Positions 56,131 to 64,000 of a stretch of DNA of 64,000 bases are shown piece by piece. The position numbers were made by a program, and so were the translations under genes. This DNA is from Haliclystus octoradiatus (Eukaryota > Cnidaria > Staurozoa > Stauromedusae > Haliclystidae): NCBI GenBank assembly GCA_916610825.1, contig OU744450.1, forward strand, positions 3,932,578-3,996,577, in the 5' to 3' direction. Within the stretch, counting starts at the first letter, position 1; every line of letters starts with the position of its first letter. Under the pieces are notes generated by a model. It was not told the DNA's origin. It made no database searches and saw nothing but the letters and a program-made list of their open reading frames with translations.

Positions 56131-58490
56131 GGGCCATTTACACTACAGCAAAATAGGCACGGTACTATTCAATTAACACATCAAAGGTGTGAAGGTGTCG
56201 AGTGTTTTTGAGCACGGGCCAAGCAAAAACGCTGTCTAAACGGCTTTTTCAGACATTGAAAAGCGGCACCGTGCCTACTATTTTGATCGGGCCGAGATCA
56301 TTTCTCGAGGTAGTCTCGGCCCGCTCAAAAAGTGGGCACCGTGCCGTTTTGCAGTAATTATGACGTCATCGTAGAAGTTGCGTCTCTTTACAGTGGAATT
56401 ATGAGGTTTTCTAATAAAATCAGTAACAGACTAAAGATTACCAAAGCTAGATAAGCACATTAAGCATATTTTTTTACGTATTTCATTTGAAAATTAATGA
56501 AGTTTCTGTAGTATAAGTATCGAATGAAAGTATTTTTCTTTGGCTCAATTTGTTCACCTTGTTGTTGTAATTTTGCTTTACAGCATCTAGCTAAAGAATT
56601 TGAATCCTGTTTGAGTAATGAAATGTCTTCTTTAATTACTAGGAAATTTTACATGGATGATATGTTCCTTGATTTTGCTCAAATTTGAGACTGGGTGTAC
56701 TTATAAAAAAAATTCGTATCATATCAATAAATATAAATCTGTCACTAAATCAACATCCTTTCAGAACATTGCAAGATTTGCACTGTTGCAAGAATCACTA
56801 ATATTAGCCTAGTTTGTTATGGTATCAAATAACTCAGAAATCCATATTTTCAACAGGGTTTAAATATGTGATACAGGAAATAATAAATGCAATGATTAAA
56901 ATAACTGTTCACAATCAATTGAAACTAGTAGGCCTACTAAAAAGAGCCAAACAATGGTAAACCCAAACAAAACAAAACGATAACGTTAACCAGGTCCACA
57001 ATCTAAATTAGTCCAGTTGTCTTTTCCTTCCACAATTTCTCTTTCAGGTGTGTTCTAATTTTTTGGCCAGAATGAGAAGCTTTATCTTTAACAGAAGTTG
57101 ACTGCATCAGTAATAGCTCCTCAATAGTGTCACGATCTCTTTTTTCTGATGTTATAGGATCAATGGTTAAATCCATACACGGTGTTGATTTGTCGTTGAG
57201 GTTAATGCATACATTGTGCAGGACAATGGATGCAAGTACTGCAATTTTAAGGCCGTCTATACCACCCTCGCATTTTCTCATCAAATACCGCCATCTTCCT
57301 TTTAGCTGGCCAAATCCTGCCTCGACTACCATTCTTGCTCTGCTCAAGCGATAATTGAAGTAGCGTTCTTCAGGACTGAGAACCGCATTGGAGTAGGACT
57401 TCAGAAGCCAATTCTCCATTGCAAATGCAGAGTCTCGAAGGACTAATGGTCTGATATTATTCCCCCCTTCTTTGAAGATTACACTGCCATCAGAACAGTC
57501 ACTCAGGCCTTTGTAGGCAGATGATGACTTGAAAATCATTGAGTCATGGTTATTGCCTGGATAGCCACAGCTAGCCCACACAAAACGATACTCCGCGTCT
57601 ACCATTCCCATTAAAACAATAGAATAGAAATTCTTGAAATTGTGATATTCTTCGCTTGTACGAGCACCCCCTGGGGGGCATTTGATGGGTATGTGACATC
57701 CATCTATGGCAGCCCAGGAGAAAGGAAATTGCCATATCTCCTCCATGTCAAGAACCTTGGATTTAAAGGCAGTAGAGTCCTTCGGATGATATTCATCGAC
57801 TTGCTCCTTCCACAAACAACTGACAATAGCGTCACAAACCTCCGTTACGATGCCTGATATAGTAGATATACCCATTCCATATATTTCTGATAAGGTAAAT
57901 AAATAATCTCCACGGCCAAGACGGTAGAGGCATATTGCAAGGCGGCACTCCGGCGAAATTGGTTCCTCAACAACGTATTCTCTTTCTAATTTATGCCTAA
58001 TCCTTGATAAAATGTAATTAAATGTACTTCTAGACACTCTAAATGTCTTTTTGAATTTTTTATCAGAGTATAACCTGAAAGCATTATTCCACCAACCTGC
58101 GTTGCGAGGTAGTCGTCTGCAAGAACGATTGGCAATATTAGTAGCATTTTGTTTCTTCTTGGACAAAAGCAGGACAAGTAACAACAAACATTTTAAAACC
58201 AACTTTTTCCTACGATTAATATTTACAGCGATGGATCTTACCAGTTGTAAATGACGGTTAGAGTTTGCCATAGCAATCAACAACGCTGCTGTAGTCTTCG
58301 CCATTTTGATTCAGGAAGGGTTTGGCACTTAAATAGACTTATCTGATGTAAAACGCACAAAATTGGCATAATACGTCGGAATTTGGTTAGAGAACGCCGT
58401 CTGAAACCAATCAATTTCTGGAGTCGCTCCAAAAGCGTTCTTAGTGGAAATAGGATCGGCACATGTACAGAACGGCGTATGAACCAGGCC
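56131..58490 (-). mobile_element. PIF/Harbinger transposon
   Basis: Left end GGGCCATTTACACTAC, right end (reverse) GGCCTGGTTCATACGCC, imperfect inverted repeats, with TAA directly outside each end (56128-56130, 58491-58493): the 3-bp TWA duplication of Harbinger. Contains one intact transposase. No Myb/SANT partner frame is visible in the 0.87 kb left of it. Confidence 0.75.
57003..58304 (-). CDS. Harbinger (HARBI1-like) transposase, intact
   Basis: 433 residues, open from the ATG at 58304 to TAG at 57003. A basic N-terminal region leads to the DDE_Tnp_4 core: first Asp in FSWAAIDGCHIPIKCP, second in CGYPGNNHDSMIF, and the catalytic Glu in MVVEAGFGQLKGRWRYL. The family block VLRDSAFAMENWLLKSY lies between. 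Length is slightly above the usual 350-400. All three acidic residues are present and there are no stops, so it may be recently active or under selection. A domesticated gene is possible but the visible ends and TAA duplication favour a transposon. Confidence 0.92.
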   Translation of the reverse strand: MAKTTAALLIAMANSNRHLQLVRSIAVNINRRKKLVLKCLLLLVLLLSKKKQNATNIANRSCRRLPRNAGWWNNAFRLYSDKKFKKTFRVSRSTFNYILSRIRHKLEREYVVEEPISPECRLAICLYRLGRGDYLFTLSEIYGMGISTISGIVTEVCDAIVSCLWKEQVDEYHPKDSTAFKSKVLDMEEIWQFPFSWAAIDGCHIPIKCPPGGARTSEEYHNFKNFYSIVLMGMVDAEYRFVWASCGYPGNNHDSMIFKSSSAYKGLSDCSDGSVIFKEGGNNIRPLVLRDSAFAMENWLLKSYSNAVLSPEERYFNYRLSRARMVVEAGFGQLKGRWRYLMRKCEGGIDGLKIAVLASIVLHNVCINLNDKSTPCMDLTIDPITSEKRDRDTIEELLLMQSTSVKDKASHSGQKIRTHLKEKLWKEKTTGLI

Positions 58491-58495
58491 TAACG

Positions 58496-58547
58496 GTATA
58501 AGATAAGATATTTTTGTCAACATTAAATTAGTGATAATTGACAAGTT
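58496..58547. repeat. 52-bp repeat matching 55991-56041
   Basis: GGTATAAGATAAGATATTTTTGTCAACATTAAATTAGTGATAATTGA repeats, with few changes, the sequence just left of the 95-bp repeat at 56036. It therefore lies on both sides of the Harbinger element. Confidence 0.75.
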
Positions 58548-58656
58548 ATTAATGGAAAGATTAAACTTCCACTTAAATAAAACCTATATAATATTGTTTA
58601 TATAGTAATGATAGGACAGTAATGAACTTATGATAGTGATTTATTTGTGGAATTTA

Positions 58657-58985
58657 TTAATATCTGTGGAAACTTTTTACAATATACGGAGAGAGATTAA
58701 TGTCTGTTAAATTATTGTTAAATTGCGTAATTGTTTTGGATGCTACTACATTATCAGACAGAGAGTTCCATATATTTACAACACGGTTACAAAAAATGGA
58801 ACAAACAGTAATATTTCTACAACTAACTGGAGCTAACATTAAAGAATGACGTCTTAAATCATATTTTGTCGTTGATTTTATTTCAAATAATGTATCAAAA
58901 TCAACGTCTACAATTCCATTTAGCATTTTGTACACCATTCTCAAATCGATGCTGGTCGGGCTACGTCGTGCAGATGTCTTGACGA
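58657..58985 (-). pseudogene. CR1-like LINE ORF2 C-terminal fragment
   Basis: Minus-strand ARRSPTSIDLRMVYKMLNGI, then DLRRHSLML, NRVVNIWNSLSDNVV and FNNNLTDINL correspond to the end of the LINE at 62217. 5'-truncated. Confidence 0.8.
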
Positions 58986-60299
58986 TGATGAAATTTGCTT
59001 GAGTATAAACTGACCAGCTGTAGCTATGTTATATAACAGTGCTGCAAATATTTGTAAATTTGAGTTTTTCTGTTAGTAATTTTATTAAGTAAAATGCGGC
59101 TGATTGAGTTTAATTTGTTCTGCATTCTGATTAGCTGATCTGCCTTTGTATATTTAACAATTATTAGGCAACGAAACACTTTAGTCTACCGAGGTTTTCG
59201 TTACAATTTAAATTGCAAGCAGAAAATCTTTCTAGATACGTTTTCTGAATCAATGATGACGTTTATGATGATGATGGTTTATCGAAATCAGTAGAAATGA
59301 ACTATAGGGAACTATATTCCATAAACTACATTTTGGTTCGATTCTGATTGGATGCGATAAAGCGATTGCTCACTATTTTCTTTTAGTCGAAACCGACTAG
59401 GGTATTATTCAATGATCTGCATTCTGATTGGTTGCTCCGTCGTTCACTATTTTCTCATAGTGAACGCTAGGAAGTTCCCTCGCAAATTCCAAAAAGTAAA
59501 CAAGCGATTCGCAAATGTTTTTGAATAAAAATTTTATACGAATTACGAGAGTAAATTACTATTTCCGTCCCCGAGAAAACAAAACAAGTAACAAAATATG
59601 AGATGAAGTTGTTCAATGGTAAGCTATGCATATACAATTTTAATCGTATTTAACAATCTTCTCGCAACTTCTCGCTACTTTATTGCAGATATAAATTAGT
59701 CCGCTAGCCAGCTAAAGTTTATAAAGAACAAACTTTTATATTACAAACTGCAAACATTTATGTATTTTTAGATACTCAATAGTTACCTTTTCAAGTTTGC
59801 TATTTTGTGGGGCTGTATTTTGTAGCCAGTATTAATATACAACTGTTTAATTTTAAACATTAAATCTGAATCGAGTCAAATTAAAATTCATCCTCCAAAT
59901 CACAATACTGCAGTCGTCATGGATGCCTTTTATTGACGGTTGTATTCACATTTAATTATGCAGAAAGCGAATAAATAGTTAGAATTTATTTTTGATATGT
60001 TTTGCTTGTACCACTAGCTTGTACCATTAGTACCTCGGAGGACCTTGGTGACTATTCGACGGTAGCCAACTCGGGCTCATTGTCTAATTGTTAAATAGTG
60101 AATAATTGAACAATGTTTAGGTCATTGTTTCTTACTGCCATTTTCAAGTTAAGTGATACAAAGAACTATCTAGTATATATAAAGAACGAATAATTACCAA
60201 TTAATCTATTATTTGAACCAATTTTAAAACACTTAATCGAATCTGATTGTGTATTTAAACATTATGTAAACTAGGCAATACTGTCTTTGCATCTCCTTA
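58986..60299. other. no gene seen
   Basis: AT-rich. Two ATTCTGATTGG blocks (59340 and 59430, inverted CCAAT boxes) with TTCACTATTTTCT after each look like a local duplication; promoter activity is speculative. Confidence 0.35.
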
Positions 60300-60703
60300 A
60301 GCCCTCGGCAAACGACGGCAATTTATGTGAAGCAAATATGTTTTTGTCTGACGTGTGTTTTTCGTGTTCTGAAGCAGTCTTATCAAGAGTGGCTAAACGG
60401 ACCCGACTTTTACAAGACTTTTCTAGAAAAGCTCAGACTGAGCCTAAAAAGAAGCCATGAAATGACCACAGCATCGAAAGAATTCGATACATTTCGAACG
60501 AAATGGTTCGAAACGGATAACGAAGACGTTCGATAACAAAAGTGCTTGGAAAGACTTGGAAAATGCTTGATGGCCATCAAACACGATGCGACAAATAAAA
60601 TACACGATGCAACACGTCAGACAAAATCGAAGAGTGGCTAAACGACAAGGACTTTCAAATGATTTAAAAGTCCCGCAAATGTTGTCGTCGTTTGCCCAGG
60701 GCT
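60300..60703. mobile_element. Harbinger-type MITE, 404 bp
   Basis: Ends AGCCCTCGGCAAACGACG and, reversed, AGCCCTGGGCAAACGACG. TTA is duplicated at 60297-60299 and 60704-60706. Confidence 0.85.
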
Positions 60704-60706
60704 TTA

Positions 60707-60902
60707 GGGGGTGTTTATATGAGGTGGACCACCTCAGCCAGGTGAGGCCACACCTTCGAATGAAATCAAAATCCACTATTGTTGTCTATTGTTTTACAGT
60801 CGTACGTTTATATGGTTGCAGGGCTAGCCCACCTAGGTGGAATCTCACCTGATGAGCAGTGGGATCCCACCTGGGTGAGACGGAAAATCTCCATGTAAAC
60901 AC
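60707..60902. mobile_element. second inverted-repeat element, partial ends
   Basis: GGGGGTGTTTATATGAGG at the left and CCATGTAAACAC at the right are inverted over about 10 bases. The interior is rich in CCACCT/AGGTGG. It directly abuts the TTA shared with the previous MITE. Confidence 0.5.
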
Positions 60903-62216
60903 AGTTGGTGGGCCAGTCCGGGTCATCGCTTCATCTGCGCAAGCGCTCCAAATAGACGACGTTGAAATTAACTCATTATCTCTATACTATATAAAAATGA
61001 CCTTCAGAACTTTGTACGCGCTTTTTTCAAAAATCATGCGAAGAAATCCTGAACATCATACATCATTCGAAAGCTCTCTTTCGTGGTTTGAACATAGGCT
61101 ATATTTAATTTGAAAAATCAACTGAATTCGGCGTAAAATTGAAAAATTAAGTTTTCCGTAAAAGATCAGAGCCGCCGCCATTCAGAGCAAAGCCGTGCAG
61201 GCAATGATGAACCGTGAATATGATCAAGTGTTTTGAAATCTCGAACAAAACCAAAAACATAAATTGGGATAATGACGAAAACTACTTTCAACTTTTGTGA
61301 TTATTTATATTTAATTAACTGTCAGAGTGTCGGTTAAATTCTAATTTTCCAGACGTAGCTCTCAGCTTAAAATCATTTATAAATTTCCTTACAGAGAGTG
61401 CTGTGTTTACGAAATTCAAAAAAACTTTTGAGTCCCAAACAATATTTGGTTTGAATTGTAAAGCGTCCCAAAACATCCGCCGTATCAAAATATCTATCAA
61501 AAGTATTTAGTTACAGCGATAAGGAAAATCACAATGAAATGTAAACATAAATAAATCTCAAATCTCTAAAGTGTCCTGGTCCCAAGGATAATTTCAACAT
61601 TTATTCAAAAAACAATTCAAGCCAACCATCAGACAAATGCAACGAAGGTGTGGCGTCTGGCGTGGACCGTGGTAGGATTTTAGTAAATTTTAAATTAAAA
61701 GCCTACTCAAAAAGTCATGACCGAAATGAAACCAGACCAACCAAATGTTTTCCTTTCAACGCTTTCATAGTTTCATTAGCTTCTAATAATTACGCTTGAA
61801 TTTTCTTATGGCATTTTATGTATGAGGTATTTTCTAGATGGTTCATATTGAGCTAGATATCTGTAGTAGATTATTAGTATCAAACTGCAACTAGAAGTCT
61901 TGAGGATATTTGGAAAAATCTTACTTTAATTCTTACTTTCATTTTCAAATCATGAATTACTATTATACTGGTATGGGCGGATTTCTATTAAACTGTGAAA
62001 TGCTATTATAGTATAAGTACTGGAATACGAACGAGGGGATTACGACATTTTAGTTATAAGCGTATATACATATATGCTACGTCCAGTAATTATGTCTTCA
62101 ATGCTTCTTTGATATTATAAAAATTACTCATTTGGGTAACTGCATGGATTTGAAACATGATAGCTAAATTTTTAAAGTTATGTTCAATGTTGTTTCTACT
62201 TATGACACCTATATAA
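60903..62216. other. no gene seen
   Basis: AT-rich sequence without recognisable exons or element ends. Confidence 0.35.
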
Positions 62217-63044
62217 GTGTCACAAATCAAAGATCTTGGTATTATACTTACATCGGACCTCAAATCATTTGCACATTGTTCAATGATAGTATCAAAAGCA
62301 TATTCTCGTAGTTACTTGATATTAAAATGTTTCATTTCAAAAAATGTATACCTGCTTATGTCGGCCTTTAAAACATATGTCAGGCCCTTATTGGAATCAT
62401 CGAGCCCGGTTTGGAGCCCGCATTTGGCTAAAGACATCAAATTACTTGAAAGTGTGCAAAGGTCATTTACCCGTAGAGTTTGCGGTTTTGCAAATATCAA
62501 TTATGTTGACTATACAGATCGATTAAATAAATTAGACATTGAATCGCTAGAAGTTCGGCGTATCAAAGCTGATCTTTCCCTTGTTTACAAAATTTTACAT
62601 GGAATTGCGGATGTTCCATTTGATCAATTGTTTAAAATTGAGTCATCAAAATATTCCTTGAGGTCACATTCATTAACATTAAAATCAATATGTATTGCTA
62701 AAACTGACTGTATTCGGTACCAGTTTTGTTGTAGAGTAATACCTTGGTGGAATTCTCTATCAGAAAAACTTGTAACCTCAGCCAGTTTTTCTACCTTTAA
62801 AAGGGGTCTTCATGAGACAAGACTCTCATCTTTTTGCAAGGTATTTTCGTAATTTACGGCACTTAGTAATTATAAAACAACGTAATGTAAATCGATCAAT
62901 AATTTTGCATGCTTAAATTTATATCAATTTTTATTAACATCAGTTGTAACTAGGCTACATTTTAGTGAGAGATCATATTATGTGACTCTCCTTTGTTTCG
63001 CCTGTCAATTTTGACAAAATAAATGAAATGAAATGAAATGAAAT
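62217..63044 (+). pseudogene. CR1-like LINE 3' end with (TGAAA)n tail
   Basis: Open frame 62217-62852: QIKDLGIILTSDLKSFAHCS, YVRPLLESSSPVWSPHLAKD, SLEVRRIKADLSLVYK and FCCRVIPWWNSLSEKL, the C-terminus of CR1-like ORF2. A 150-bp 3' UTR follows, ending AAATGAAATGAAATGAAATG, a tail of short repeats. 5'-truncated within the reverse transcriptase. Confidence 0.9.
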
Positions 63045-64000
63045 ATTTTGAAATGGTCAAATGGTGTAACTGAAACTCGTACCATGTTTTAATTTAAAAT
63101 TTTCCAAAACGCTTCAGTAATCATTGTAGTCATTTTAACTTTAGCAAAGTATTTTTCAACATGCGGATATTAACTAACTGAAATCGAATAACGCTTAACT
63201 TGTAAGAGTCAATCTTTATACACCGTTCATGTTACCAATAGAATTTTGATTCTGAAATCCAAACTGTATAGAGCGAAACTACCTCCTTAATGAAGAAAAT
63301 TAATGCAGCTTCTCAACAGTAATAGCATTGGGTCGAAGGCCCACAAGGCCTTCCGCAGGAGCTAGAAAAAAGCTGCCGGAGGCAGCCTTTTTTTCTAGTT
63401 TGCTATAAATTCAACATTTTAGATGAAAACATTAAGATTAATTAAGATTTAATTTTCGTAGGGAAACTTGAAAAAAATACAAATGAAATTGATAAGATGC
63501 TTAAAAATAGAGGCCAGCCCGGTGACTTATGCTGGGCTGAAAGTGGGATGAAACTGACATATAAACAGGCAACATAAACAGCCCGTCTCACCGTTAACCT
63601 GACTAGCCCGACTCATTTAAACAACCCCCTTAGAGGTTTAAACCAATTTCTTGTGACGTCATCTACTTTTAAGTTATGGGTTTTCAAAAGCTTGCCAATT
63701 GCTGAGTATCTATGGTCTTCTATTCGTTCGTATAGTCATTTTAAATGCACAATTAGATTCGATTAAGATCAAAGCATAAAACGACAAACGACACATAAAA
63801 TGAGAAACGAAGAAAAACATGAGAAAAGTTGCATAAAATGAGGAATGTTGAATTTTGGCGGGAATATACGCCATAGTTTTTTAATTTTGTTCTAAAGTTA
63901 TTAATTGTGTTTTCTTGTGGTTAATTTGAACTTGAAGAATATTTTGAAGCGCTCAGCTATCAAACAAAACTGTGCTTCAAATGAGCGCCATTTGTTGCTG
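63045..64000. other. no gene seen; small hairpins
   Basis: AT-rich. Holds the hairpins at 63330-63398 and a block near 63530-63635 (GACTCATTTAAACAACCCCCTTA) whose reverse complement resembles the element end at 60704, so probably another MITE end. Confidence 0.4.
63330..63398. repeat. two GC-rich hairpins
   Basis: GAAGGCCCACAAGGCCTTC (63335-63353), then CTAGAAAAAAGCTGCC (63362-63377) answered by GGCAGCCTTTTTTTCTAG (63381-63398). They stand out in AT-rich DNA. The second looks like a bacterial intrinsic terminator but nothing bacterial surrounds it. Confidence 0.6.

Noticed and set aside
63362-63398. True bacterial terminator from horizontal transfer
   Set aside because: No bacterial gene or compositional island surrounds it; reported only as an odd hairpin.

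Overview
The window is AT-rich animal DNA, most likely from an aquatic invertebrate. It has spliced genes with phase-1 EGF exons, animal-type Gypsy, BEL/Pao and Copia LTR elements, CR1-like LINE reverse transcriptases, hAT and PIF/Harbinger transposases, tRNA-derived SINEs, and many short inverted-repeat elements with clean target duplications. The phylum cannot be settled from the sequence. A run of exactly 500 N (30863-31362) shows that this is a draft scaffold.

Host genes are few. The clearest is a minus-strand gene whose exons can be joined in phase from 32078 down to 14566. It has a signal peptide, an EMI domain, one plain EGF, two calcium-binding EGFs, a fourth EGF, a transmembrane helix and a cytoplasmic tail with an NPxY motif and a proline-rich stretch, about 460 residues in all. 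Its first EMI exon is not visible at the expected place and probably lies in the N gap. A near-identical copy of the first-exon region, followed by the missing EMI exon, sits at 1238-2236. This is either a segmental duplication or an uncollapsed haplotype. A lone plus-strand exon at 12587-12714 is the C-terminal end of a beta-glucuronidase. A single-exon type II membrane protein with a DDD motif, probably a glycosyltransferase, lies at 53918-55018 on the minus strand. Three small plus-strand exons (51607-52151) look like the acidic tail of an unidentified protein.

Layout: 1-850 tRNA-like SINE head and pyrimidine/purine microsatellite; 1238-2236 copy of the EMI-gene 5' exons; 2331-6893 Gypsy element with 230-bp LTRs inserted in a (GAAAC)n array; 7368-11980 decayed hAT transposon with an intron; 12587-12714 beta-glucuronidase exon; 14566-32078 EMI-EGF gene, whose introns hold MITEs, SINEs, a non-coding LTR element (24396-26113) and two head-to-head LINEs; 34045-36000 MITEs, a SINE and a tandem array made from an inverted-repeat element; 36211-50824 one BEL/Pao element, carrying a LINE tail, a long-inverted-repeat foldback element, an hAT MITE and a truncated Copia element, the Copia itself carrying a MITE and a SINE; 51607-55018 tail exons, a (TAAA)n array, a palindrome and the glycosyltransferase-like gene; 56131-58490 PIF/Harbinger transposon with an intact transposase; 58500-64000 LINE 3' ends, Harbinger-type MITEs and small hairpins.

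The most unusual signals are a perfectly phased array of heat-shock-element pentamers in the identical LTRs of the non-coding LTR element, the conversion of an inverted-repeat element into a tandem array, and two insertions flanked by unusually long direct duplications (87 and 53 bp).
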